In this document: positions 1 to 11,151 of the stretch, piece by piece
Numbering within the stretch: the stretch's first letter is position 1
Layout of the letters: every line of letters begins with the position of its first letter
NCBI RefSeq assembly: GCF_048544455.1
Contig: NC_133536.1
Location: 165,836,825 to 165,900,824, forward strand
DNA length: 64,000 nucleotides
Source of the DNA: Silene latifolia
Lineage: Eukaryota; Streptophyta; Magnoliopsida; Caryophyllales; Caryophyllaceae
Direction of reading: 5' to 3'
Notes under the pieces: generated by a model
Database searches by the model: none
What the model saw: the letters and a program-made list of their open reading frames with translations, nothing else
What the model was told of the DNA's origin: nothing
Program-made: the position numbers and the translations under genes

Positions 1-2203
1 TAAATTCGTCAAATTGTTGAAAATGATGGATTCATGCTACTTTTAAGAAAGTAAAGAGCTTATAACTTACAAAGAAATCGTTTGATTCAAATTGATTACT
101 TCTAGAAAGTAATGGACATATGACTTACATAAGAGTGTTTAAGTCACAACTCAATACAAGGCTTAGAGCCATGAAAATCCGAAACAAAAGGGCTTGATTA
201 GTGACAAAGGGTTTTGCACTAATAAAGAGATATTTCAAAGCAAGATTGGTTGCAAAGGGTTTTGCACTAATTGAAATGATTAAGTCTATTTTGATCTTCT
301 TAAGGATTGTGTTTCATTATGAGGTTATGAAATACGTAGCAAGTGAATCTAAAACCCGCTTCTTCAAAAGAAGGAATGTATTCAATACATGTCATGAGTT
401 TTGTAGATTCTTGCAATCCTAAGATAATGTGAAACTTAAGAGAGGGTCTTAAGTAGGACATCAATGAGTTGGAATCAACATTTTGATCATGTGATAAAAC
501 ATTTCTCGATAAGTCGAGAAGTTATGTTTATACATGGAGTTTAGTGGGAGTTACGAAATTTTTAATTAGTCCGATATGTGGATGACATATTGATCATTGA
601 GAATGATTTAAGACTTTTGGAGTATTATAATACATCTTGAATATCCGGATTTATGAAGATAAATCCACATGATATTAGCGTCAGTAAGAAGTCTTATATT
701 GATAAGATTCATGACTAGTTCAATTAAATTGAACATATTTGATTGATTCCATTTGCTTCCGCTGCCGGATCAATTAAATGAGTAATGATGTATAAGACTT
801 CATATACTTTGAGTATGATGAATTGTTTTCAAAAATCGAATTTAAGTAATCTTTGCCAAGTAAGCCATAAAGATTACCCTTAAGTGCATGCAGAAGCATT
901 AGGGAAGTAAAGCAAAGTGTTTATGATGCAATTTTGTGTAAGGGTGTTACACAAGTGACAATTGACAATTGAGGTTGCGCATGGTTTCCGACAAAACCAT
1001 AATCAAAACACATTAGGATGGTTAAGATACCATTGTTGCTATGTTAATTAAGAAGTAGATTTTCTAGAATCGTTCTAGGCAATAAAGAACAATAAGAAAT
1101 ATTTATAACGGAAATTGAGTACACTTGTAATCATGAGATGTGCAAGAGGATGAGTCCCGCACACTGTGAAAACAGTGGGAGCTATTCTTAGGCTAGAGGG
1201 CCTATGTCTTGATTGGATCTCGACACGTACTCAGAAAGTTTTGTGATGCAAATGTGTACATTACAAAGGAAAACGAATATGTAGTAAGGTTGAGTAAGGT
1301 ACAAGAAGTTGATAAAACCTACTAACCAAAGCCTTCTCAAAGGCTAAACATGATGAGTCATGTCATTTCAATTGAATTGAAATGAACAACAACATACAAG
1401 ATCAAATTAGATTATAGAACATGAAATAGTAATCAAGCATTGACTATTCATATGTGATAATCGCATTTGTCGTTCGAGTTTGAGTCTTACTTTAAAACTC
1501 TTTTATTATACCTTGTTACATCCAAACGGGTTGTAGAGACAATTGAACCCCGTTAAAGTGAACACGGATTAGCATGGTATTCGCCCATAGTCACTTGTAT
1601 GAGGTGACATCTCGAAGTGGCTAGAGTGTGATGCGATTGATGGCAAGTTCAAGTGCCATAAAGTCATGTGAGATGACTAGTCGATCACATAGGCATACTG
1701 TTAGGAACATTTTGTCGGGCCTTATGACCGCTTATAGAGTTCTGGCAAATTTATATAGCCTGGTCGTGGCGAGAGCTACTATAGTATTCTAATGAGTCGA
1801 TTCTTTTGACTAAAGACTATTCACCTAAGATGGCACAGTTTCAGATTAACTTTGATTTGTGTTACTACGACCTTCGTAAATGGGGTCAAATGGGCATATT
1901 TTGGGTTATGATGGCTGTGACTAGTCGAAGGGAATGAGTGCGATAGGAATTGTCCATCCCCTTGTCAGGGTTAAAACAATATCTCAGGGCCACTCGAGGA
2001 GTAATGAACTGGAAATGCGTGGCCACGCTCGGAAGGTATCCAGAGTGGATAAATCCGGTCAATCAGTTATTCTCCAGATCGAGGAAACCACTCTCGATAT
2101 GATCACTTGCAAGTACGACCCGAAAGACACCTTGCATTGAGTGGGAGATAGTAATAGGACAAGAGAATTGGTGACGCACACTTGTCGAGGACAAGTGGGA
2201 GAT
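1..2203 (+). pseudogene. Decayed Ty1-copia pol (RT, RNase H) with 3' tail
   Basis: The + strand reads as a worn copia polyprotein with no long surviving frame. KARLVAKGF (about 240-262) is the block that opens copia reverse transcriptase, and YVDDILII (575-598) is its catalytic motif with both aspartates. RNase H-like text continues to roughly 1250, full of stops and indels. From about 1500 to 2190 the sequence is non-coding and resembles, reversed, the 3' tail of the copia element at 40.7-41.4 kb, so the two families are related. The 5' part of the element lies outside the window. Family and orientation are secure; no working product is expected. Confidence 0.8.
2191..2203 (+). other. Copia polypurine tract
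   Basis: ACAAGTGGGAGAT lies directly before the TGTTGGG start of the LTR. This purine run is the usual plus-strand priming site of plant copia elements. The same motif occurs reversed at 40652-40666 beside the other copia LTR. Confidence 0.8.
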
Positions 2204-3457
2204 TGTTGGGAAATGTGTCCTCAACAATAGTGCGATCACATGATTTAAATATCATTATTAAAATCTCATTTTAAAGAATACAATTGGGAAGTATTTTTAC
2301 TGTCAACTGGTCAACATATATCGGTAATGATTGGCTGACTAGAGTTTGACATTACTGTCGTGTGACGGTGGTGATCAGTTGACCCCCTAGGTCATACCTA
2401 TAGGGCAATACTCTTAATTGATCATTTAATTAATCGTATAATGTTACGAGTTAATTAAATTACTTGAAAAATTGACGGACGATTTTGGAAGTAAAATTTA
2501 CGTATCAAATTGAAATGTGATTAAATGAGATACGGTCTGAGTAATCGAATTGTTTCATTACTCGGATGAAATTATTGTTTAAAGAAACAATCGGAATTGA
2601 ATGAATTATTATAAATATGATTTATAAATTGGTAAAATATTTTGGTATAAGTAATTATGAATTACTAAGTCGATTTTTGTATATGACGTATTTTTATTAA
2701 TACATTGATTTTTAATATGATAAAAATACATTGCATTGTAACATGTCATGTAACATGTGACAAAATTGACAAATGACAAAATATAAAATGGACTTTCCAT
2801 TTTATAAGTACCGAAATATTAAGAGGGTTTTAGTGGAAAAATTGTGTTAATTATTTTAATAAGAGAAAACACAATGATGATCTACCTATATGTAGCCATG
2901 CAAGCCTACATTTCTTGGGTAGAAAAATTAGCCCATGCATTGGGCTCTCCTTCCCTCCCAATCGGTTCTACATAGAAAAGAACAAGAGTTCTTTTACTTA
3001 AAATAATTATCATTCACCATATGTATGTGTGGGTGATTATTATTATTCATTCAACCATGTAAAATTATTTTTAGAGAGATAAAAATAACACTCTTCCTCT
3101 CCACATCTCCTACCCGGTTTTAGGAGCCTAAACCAAACAATTTTTGGTTCATTTTTCATGAGATTAATATTATACTAGCTCAAATAATATTAATTAGATT
3201 GAGAGTTAGCTTTGGGTATTATTCCTAAGGAGAGATCCTATACTTGGATCTTGTTCTTCCATTAAAGGAAAGCTCAAGAACAAAAGAAAAGGAGATTTCT
3301 TTTGTGCCCATTTGAACCGAAATTTCATTGTAAGAACATGATTTCTTCTCTTTTATTATATTGTTTGCATGCATAAAATCCATATTTAATTTTATGACAA
3401 ATTAATTTCAACATATATGAGTATGTTAGTATGTATATAGATCTACATTTCCTTTCA
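2204..3457 (+). mobile_element. Copia LTR (about 1.25 kb)
   Basis: The block begins TGTTGGGAAATG after the polypurine tract and ends in CA just before a primer-site-like sequence. It is the 3' LTR of the copia remnant to its left. A reversed copy of the same family lies at 50570-51850. It contains the paired stem at 2302-2313/2372-2383 that is shared with the 39.6-kb copia LTRs. No target duplication can be shown because the left part of the element is outside the window. Confidence 0.8.
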
Positions 3458-3459
3458 AT

Positions 3460-3473
3460 CGGTATCAAGAGCC
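3460..3473 (+). other. tRNA-Met-like primer binding site
   Basis: CGGTATCAAGAGCC, two bases after the LTR end, resembles the plant copia primer site TGGTATCAGAGCC. A primer site should follow a 5' LTR, yet here the LTR also follows pol, so the arrangement looks like pol-LTR-leader. That suggests a tandem or recombined element. Confidence 0.6.
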
Positions 3474-4800
3474 ACGGTTGTTTGCATGCAAATTGGTTAA
3501 AAGTTTTTCCGAGTTATATGAATAACAAATAAAACTTGTAAAATTTGTGTTATTATGATATATCACGAAATTATTACATGCATATTAATATTTCTGGTCC
3601 TAAAATGTTTTAGGATATTTTGGTTAATTTTTCGGATTTTTATTGTTCATAATTTACAATAATGGCATTTAAATATGATTTTATGAGTAAAAATGTCATT
3701 TTTGGTCTAAAATTAGCTATACTTCGAATTTTAAGTTGATTTTTGGATATGTTGTCACATATATGATTTTGAGATAACCTGTAAATTTTCATAATTTTTG
3801 GACTTTTTATGCTCGAAAAATGAATTTTTCATTATTAAATTCGGATTTAAGTGAAAAATAGGTTAATATGAGTTAAATTTCGAATCTGGTCATAGAAAAT
3901 TAATATGTTGTCACATGCAATTTTACAAGATGTGTGTAAAATAATTGGCTATAAAGAAGTCTTTTTGCATGATTTATGGATTTTTGAAGAAAAATAGCAT
4001 AAATAGTGACATTATTAGTGGAAAATTAATAAAACATAATCTATGACTTATGAAAAACGTCTAATGTTGCATTTTATTATCTTTTTAAGATCTAAAATTG
4101 AAAAGTTAATGAAAATAATTTTTCCATGTTTTTATGATTATTTTATTATAAATCGATAAACCGCAACATTGTTTTTCCGGAAAAATTTCGAAATTTTTAA
4201 CCTAAAGATTTTGAACATTATGACTGTCATGGATTTTTCCAGAATGTTCATGAATTTAAATTTCAAATTTTGAATTTATTTGGAATTTATGTGATTTATT
4301 TGAAGTTTAATGGTTTATTTTTGTAATTTTTGGTCCTTTTATGAACAATTTTGTAAATAAAAGTTAATTATGGTCAAATTATTAGTGAAGACTATATTTT
4401 GAGTCCTAAGAGGTTAGGGTAATTAACTTATGCATAAATATGAGTTTATGTAATTTTTGTGATTATAAAATGTTGAAATCACGCAAATCCGTAAAAACCG
4501 AGTAATATACGATATTGGCTATTTAAAGGCGATTTAAAAATAAATGGTTAAGTTTTGTAAATAAATAATTGAATTGGTGAAATGATTCCCCAAAAAAGAA
4601 AATTAAAAAAAGAAATGGGTAAGTGTGCTGAAATGACGAAAATGTCGATGGCGCCTTGAAATGCGTGCCCGTGGAATTAGGAAACTCGAAATATAGTAAT
4701 TCGACGAAATTACCAAAAATAATAACCCATGCGAATAGGAAATTATGCTTTAAGGATTTAGGAAATATTCAACGCGGAAAATCACAGAAGCACAGCTGAG
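3474..4800. other. AT-rich leader-like stretch without a gene
   Basis: Strongly AT-rich with no frame of note. Its start directly after the primer-like site suggests the untranslated leader of a second, truncated copia copy. Somewhere near 4560-4780 the composition changes and Tat-element sequence begins. I could not place the junction and saw no remnant of the Tat 3' LTR. Confidence 0.4.
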
Positions 4801-4860
4801 GAAGAGGCGCAGCAGGAGTTGCGTCCCTTTGAAGAGGCGCAGCAAGTGCTGCGCCCTTTC
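4801..4860. repeat. 60-bp dimer of a GAAGAGGCGCAGCAG unit, copy 1
   Basis: Two 30-bp units, each GAAGAGGCGCAGCA followed by a TGCTGCG-like half, so each unit is partly palindromic. The same 60-bp dimer occurs three times inside the LTR (15321, 15931, 16521). Here it lies 40-100 bp upstream of the TATA box of the antisense ORF. Confidence 0.85.
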
Positions 4861-4903
4861 CTAAGTGTGTCCGTCCTGACAGATTTTAGGAAACAACTTT
4901 TAG

Positions 4904-4911
4904 TATAAATA
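4904..4911 (+). promoter_or_regulatory. TATA box of the antisense ORF
   Basis: TATAAATA lies 86 bp before the ATG at 4997, in a GC-richer patch. The spacing suits transcription starting near 4935-4940 and a leader of about 60 nt. Start site and activity are inferred. Confidence 0.55.
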
Positions 4912-4996
4912 TAGACGTCGATGGTGGTTTTATTCACATAATTCTTCCGTCTTTCTCCGTCTTATTACATAAAAATTCTCTAATTAATTATATATC

Positions 4997-6495
4997 ATGA
5001 ATACTTTAGAAATCCGTCTCAAAGAATGGACAAACGAGTTCTCAAATGTAGAGAAACATGATATGGGTGCCTATAACTTTGGATCAATTTTGAGCTTGAA
5101 GCTAATTAAGGTTGTTAAACCGTTCTTGGATGCTTGTCTCGAGTATTGGGACCCGAACTATCACGTATTTGCCTTTCCTGGAGGCGATATCTGCCCATTC
5201 TCTGAAGAAATTGCTGCAATTGGTGGTTGGGACCCGGAACATTTACCTGCTATACCCTCTACTTCTCAAGGGTATAAAAACAAATTTAGGGATTTACTTG
5301 GATTGATAAGAGCTGAGGTTGACCGTCTTGTGACCTCAAAAGGAGTCCGAATGCTGGATTTCATTGATCAATTCATAAATAGGGCAGATCCTACTATCTC
5401 CTATGTTGCGAGGCGGAGGGCATTCCGGTTTTGCCTATTGCATGTTTATGTCCTTCAAGGGCATGTTGATGAGGATTTGAGAGGTGACCCTCGCTATTTG
5501 AGCCTAGTTGAGCAGATGGAGCTGCGTAGGAGCCCAGCTTGCCTATGTTTAGGAGAGATCCTGTTGGGGTTAGATAACAGGAAAGCCAACCGCGACCTTC
5601 CTTATTTGGGAAGTCCCATCATTTTGCATGTAAAATAACACATTTTTCTTTCTTTCTTTTTTTTGTTTTAGTTTTTTTTTTTCCTTTTTTTTTGAATACT
5701 AATATCTGCTTTTGGTAGGTTTGGCTTATGGAGCGCTTACGATTGATCGAGCCCCCAGTTAATGTTCCTGCTTATCATGCTCGCTCAATTGTAATGAGGA
5801 CCACGCTTTATATGGTGGACTTTACCCGAGTCTGCAACTACTGGGAGAGCAAGCTGAAGAGCGAGGATGGTCCCTTGATCAGATGGACCGTACCATGGTG
5901 GCATCTCAAATCTGTCACTGGAGTATCGTCCCTGGACCCTACCCAATCTGCGCGCATTCCTGGCTTGGAATTCATGGTATGCATCTTCCCAGAGAGGCTG
6001 ATGAGGCAGGTTGGATTGAAGCAAACAATTCCGAAGCTTGATACTATTCCTCAGACCGCCATGGCGCTTACTACTGAGAGCCGAAGAGAGTAGGCCTTCA
6101 AATTGGCTCAAAGAAACATGTGGTTCCTAAACTCTTCTATTAGCGCACTATGGGTATCAGATTCCTACTTGTAGTGGAGGAAAGCTACTACTCCTGAGGA
6201 GCGAGAGAGACTAAGGAAACGCGAGCCTGTTGACTACAAGGTTCGTGATGTAGAGAAGGAGAAAGAGAAGCACTTGACCGAGGGAGAGGAAGACGCCGGA
6301 TTTCGAGCTGTTCATCCATCGAAGAAACTGAAGACTTCTCCTGTCGTGGAAAAGGTGGTAGATAAGAATGGCAAGGCTAGACCACGAGAGAGATCGTTGG
6401 TGATTAGGTCTGAGATAGCGCAGGAGCGTCCGACTCGTGTTCGAGACAAGAAATATGATAAGAATGACAAAGGCAAAGGGAAAATGGAAGAATAG
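4997..6495 (+). pseudogene. Antisense 'plant mobile domain' ORF of the Tat-like element
   Basis: Exon 1 (4997-5629, 211 codons) and exon 2 (from 5719) join in frame across a GT-AG intron. Exon 1 holds CLEYWDPNYHVFAF and the region DICPFSEEIAAIGG. Exon 2 holds WTVPWW and FPERLMRQVGLKQTIP. I associate these blocks with the plant mobile domain/DUF7745 group, which is known in plant transposable elements. TAG at 6091 and TAG at 6172 interrupt the frame; it is otherwise open to TAG at 6493, ending in a lysine-rich, NLS-like tail (KGKGKMEE). The gene faces gag-pol and converges on it. Its role is unknown; domain assignment comes from motif memory. Confidence 0.65.
5630..5718 (+). other. Intron of the antisense ORF
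   Basis: 89 bp, starting GTAAAATA and ending in a long T-rich tract and TTGGTAG. Removing it joins codon 211 (His) to GTTTGGCTTATG and keeps the mobile-domain frame open. Phase and sequence fit a plant spliceosomal intron; splicing is inferred. Confidence 0.65.
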
Positions 6496-7036
6496 CCTAA
6501 GTCTTTGATATTATTTATTATTATTATTATTTGCTATATGATGGGGTTTTTAGAATCCTAGCCTATTTATTTTGGTATTTATTTATTATATGGCATATTA
6601 TTATTATTATGGAAAGAAATGAAATAAAAAAGGTTAATTGATTATGAAACCGTTGTGATTTTCTTTTATTATTCTTGTCGAATTCGAAATGCATACGCAA
6701 ATGTCCTTCTATTTACATTTAAAAAAATGATGGGTTGTATCCTGTGAAGGATTGCCTACGTATTCATTTAAAAATAAAATCAAACCCTTGCGCGTAGTTC
6801 CAGTAAATGTAAAAGAATAATTATTCTAAGCAAGAGCTTGTAATGAGCTAGAAAATAAGCATGAGCTTTACTTACTCTTAAAGCACAATACAGTTTATTT
6901 GATGATATGAGGATAACGATTTGTCAAAATGCAAGAGCAAGGTGACATTAGCTTATTTCAGCTGGCCCGGGACCGTTTATATTCCGTGCCACAGGAGCGA
7001 CACGTGAGGTTATGTGAGGCGCATTTTGTTCCTATT
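6496..7036. other. AT-rich spacer between convergent genes
   Basis: Lies between the stop of the antisense ORF and the stop of the minus-strand pol. It contains ATT-rich runs and no frame of interest. Both transcripts would terminate here. Confidence 0.5.
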
Positions 7037-8590
7037 CTAGGCATAGTAACGTTTTAGTTGGTCGAGGTTTGTTGGGTTGGCAAATTCATTCCCATCTAAG
7101 TCTGTGATCCTAACTGCACCTCCCGGAAGTATGGATTTGACCAGAAACGGTCCGGCCTAGTTGCGTTTAAACTTTCCTCGTGGATTGACAGGTAAAAGAG
7201 CTCTAACTGATTTGAGAACCAAGTCTCCTTCTTTGATGTTCCTTGGCTTAACCCTTTGGTTGAAGGCTCGTTTGATACGTGCCTGATACGTTTGCACATT
7301 ATGTAATGCGCGCAATCTACGTTCATCCAGGAGGATGAGTTCTTCATACCTATCTCTCTTCCAATCGGCTTCCGGGATTTGACTTTCGAGTAAAATACGC
7401 AAGGATGGTATTTCGAGCTCGACTGGTTGCACGACTTCCATGCCGTAGGTCAAATAGAAATGGGTGGCCCAGTGGGCGTCCTAAAAGATGTTCGATATCC
7501 CCACAAGGCAAATGGTATCTTTCTTGGCCAATCTCGATAGTTGTCAATCATTTTCTTGAGGATTGTGACAACGTTTTTGTTTGTTGCCTCTACTGCACCA
7601 TTAGTTTGTGGTCTATATGGCGAGGAATGGTGATGTTTGATCTTGTATTTGGCTAGCAATTGCTCAGTCTCGGCCTGGAAATGGGATCCATTGTCACTGA
7701 TGATCTCATGTGGGCAACCGTATCGACAGATGATATTGGTTTGTATAAATTTTGCCATGTTCTTGGCTGTGAGACTAGTATAAGAAGCCGCTTCTACCCA
7801 TTTGGTGAAATAATCGATAGCCACCAAAATAAAACAGTGACCTCCTGTTCCGGCTGGGGTGATCTTTCCGATGATGTCAATTCCCAAAGAAGAAAAAGGC
7901 CAAGGAGATGTCATGGTGTAGAGTAATGAAGGAGGGACATGTTGCACATTTCCGAAAATTTGGCAGTTATGACAATGTCTGACATACTTGATGCAATCGG
8001 ATTCCATTGTGGTCCAATAGTATCCTAAACGCGTGATTTTCTTTGCCATCATTGGTCCACTCATGTGAGGACCACATTCTCCATCATGGACTTCTTCTAT
8101 CACTTTTCGTGCCTGTGAATTATCAAGGCAGCGCGGGATTATGCCAAGAGGCTTTCTTTTATATAATTCTCCTTGCATGGGGACGTATTGGGAAGCTAGT
8201 AGGTGTATAGCCGTTGAGTTTGAATTTCAGGATTGCTTTGAACCAAGGTTCGTCTGGGTTTTCTTCTTCATCTGTAATTTGGTGCACATAAGCAGGTTCT
8301 GACCGTCGTTCGATGCATAAAGGCATTTCTACCATATTATCCGGCATGTTAATCAAAGATGCAAGTTTTGCAAGAGCATCTGCAAATTGATTCTCTTCTC
8401 GAGGTAAGTTTAGGTAGGTTACTTGATCAAAGAATTGGGCAACTTGGTATATCCTTGCTTGATAGGGTGCTAGGCTTTCACTCCGAATTTTCCAAGATCC
8501 CGTAATTGGTTGATGATCAAAGATGAATCTCCATGTACCCGAATATTCTTGATGCCTAAACCTACTGCTACTTGTAGTCCAATGAAGCAA
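7037..8590 (-). pseudogene. Tat-like integrase and end of RNase H region
   Basis: Continues pol after a frame break near 8480. Text to about 8159 holds REENQFADALAKLAS, the tail of the second RNase H. After another shift near 8170 the integrase reads to 7450: a zinc-binding HHCC with CHNC, then GIDIIGKI (first Asp), IISDNGSHF (second Asp) and NGAVEATNK (Glu). A third shift near 7455 leads to YGMEVVQPVELEIPS and GDLVLK, and to LDQLKRYYA with its stop at 7037-7039. No chromodomain is seen. Three frame breaks make it inactive. Confidence 0.85.
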
Positions 8591-11151
8591 GCCTCATATT
8601 CTGCCGCATTGTTTGTCAACTCGAAGTCGAGTTTGACAGAGAGTGGTGTATGCTCGCCTTTAGGAGAAATGAGCAACACTCCTATTCCGAATCCTCTTAA
8701 GTTCGACGCTCCATCAAAATAAAGGTCCCAGGAGTCCACATCTGTTTGGAGTATATCCTCATCTGGAAACGACCATGTGTCTATTGTTTGTGCATCATTG
8801 ATGAGATTTTCTGCGAAGAACTCGGCGACGACGCGCACTTTTATAACTTTCAGAGGCACATACTTGAGATCGAACTCTGAGAGCATCAAAGTCCATCTTG
8901 CTAGGCGCCCATTGAGAACGGGTTTCTCGAAGATGTATTTGACAAGATCCATTTTGGAGTATATTTTAACGGCGTAGCTAAGCATGTAATGGCGTAGCTT
9001 CTTCGTTGCCCACACAAGAGCGAGGCATGTCTTCTCGAGTGGTGTGTATTTGCACTCGTACTCCAAGAACTTCTTACTGAGGTAGTAGATAGCCCTTTCT
9101 TCTTTTCCTACTGTTTGGGCCAGCATGGCACCCTTGGCTGTTTCAGTTACCGTGAGATATAAACCAAGATGTTGATCTCGTTTGAGTGGCATGAGCACTA
9201 GTGGTTTGGCTAGTATCTCCTTGATTCGGTCGAATGCCTTTTGACAGTCCTCGTCCCACATGGTGTGATCCGTTTTCTTTAGCTTTTTGAAGATAGGTTC
9301 ACAGATCATGGTTAGTTTCGATATGAATCGACTTATGTACTGCACCTTACCCAAGAATCCACTAACTTCCTTCTCTGTTTGAGGTTGCGGTATTTCGATT
9401 AAAGCTTTGATCTTGGAAGGGTCTATTTCTATACCTCGTTGGCTTACAATGTATCCCAGAAGTTTGCCGGATGTTACCCCGAATGCACACTTCTGAGGAT
9501 TGAGCTTCATGTTGTACTTTCGTAATCTGGAGAAGAATTTGCGAAGGTTCGCAATGTGCCCCTCTCTGTCCTTGGACTTGACAATCATGTCATCTACGTA
9601 TACCTCAACTTCTTTATGCATCATGTCATGTAAAAGTGTAGTTGCGGTGCGTTGATATGTAGCTCCGGCATTGATTAACCCAAATGGCATAACCATGTAG
9701 CAATAGGTACCCCATTGGGTTACGAAGGCGGTCTTGTGCATATCTTCTATTGCCATCTTGATTTGGTTATACCCTGTATATCCGTCCATGAAGGATAACA
9801 ATGCGTGATCTGTTGTATTATCCACCAATATGTCGATATGTGGTAGAGGAAAGTCATCCTTGGGACTTGCTTTGTTTAAGTCTCTGAAATCAACACAAAC
9901 ACGTATTCTCCCATCCTTTTTGGGTACGGGTACTATGTTGGCTACCCAGTCAGAATACTCGGAAACTTTGATGTACCCGGCTTTGAATTGCTTATCGACT
10001 TCTTCTTTGATCTTAAGAGCCCATTCTGTCCTCATTCGACGAAGCTTCTGTTTTACGGGCTTGAAACCTGGTTTAATTAGGATTCTGTGCTCTGCGATAT
10101 CCCTGTCGATCCCTGGCATGTCTTTATAGGACCAAGCAAAAATGTCCTTGAACTCGTGTAGGAGGTCTATGAAACTGGCCCTCTCGGCGGGGCTCAAGGT
10201 CGTCCCTATCCTAAGTTCTTGGGGTTCTAGTTGGGTTCATACGTTGATGGGTTCAGTGTTTTCTATAACTGATCCCCCTTCCCCCTCTTTTAATATTTCT
10301 TTGGCTATGTAGGGAGGTATTTCGATTGAGTCTGGGTCTGGGTCATCCTCATTATCATCGTAAACAGAATTGCATTCAGAATAACACAAAGAGTAAGCAG
10401 AACCTGATTTATTCATTTTAAAATTTGAGAAAAGTTGAAACAAAGAAGCCATCTGTTCGGTAGTCAGTGGCGGTAAAGGGATAGCTGTTGGGACATTTCC
10501 CGAACTACTGTTACTATTTGATGCTAAGCTAGGAGAAATAAGGGGAGTGGGAGTGACGATAGGAGGAGACTCTCTAGGGACTTCTCTAGACTCTGACTCT
10601 GACTCCGACTCTGACTCTGACTCGAATTCATCATCTTCTGGTTCTCCTTTGAACATCTCTCCTTCTCCATTGGTGAGCTTGAAGAGTCATCCTTGATTGT
10701 TTGTCCACTTGATCGACTTTCTCCATCCTTTCTGTTGATTCGAGCTAGTTTCTGTGATTAATGCGGTAGGGTTGAAGTGATCGTCTGTAAGTGTCAAGGT
10801 AATGATCTCATCCTACGCGGCTCTAACAAATCGATCTTCTCCGAACAGTAACCTAGCAGCTTGTTCGTCTAAACAAGGTGCTTGACGAGTTTCGACGGTA
10901 CAAACCATTTCTGTGGGAATAAAGTAGCAATCGTGAAAGATCTCGATTCCAGCCAATTGCTTTCCTATGTAGTGCCAAGGCTCGGGAAACCCATAGAAGA
11001 GTTCTTGGCTTCCCTCTCTAACGAACTATCCATTTAGAGTAGAGAGGTAGGGTCGCATTTGGATTCCCACGTTCTTACGGTTTTGGAATTGAGTGAGCAT
11101 TTCTAGGGCTTCCTCCTTGGTGGGTTTATATCCTAGTCCTAGTGGTATCCT
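8470..11151 (-). pseudogene. Tat-like reverse transcriptase with two RNase H domains
   Basis: Runs in the same frame as gag-protease. An acidic Ser/Glu-rich linker (about 10690-10240) precedes RT. RT starts near 10190 and carries YVDDM at 9586-9600. The standard gypsy RNase H follows (KFLEYECKYTPLEK), then an archaeal-type RNase H near 8745-8480 with DLYFDGASNL, NNAAEYEA and VHGDS. In-frame stops are TAG 11026-11028, TAG 10813-10815, TGA 10687-10689 and TGA 10237-10239, then TAG at 8470 after a frameshift. RT itself, from about 10190 to 8750, is open. The dual RNase H supports Tat assignment. Confidence 0.88.

Noticed and set aside
201-422. A 73-codon frame near the window start
   Set aside because: It overlaps worn copia RT (KARLVAKGF) and is only a surviving piece of that frame.
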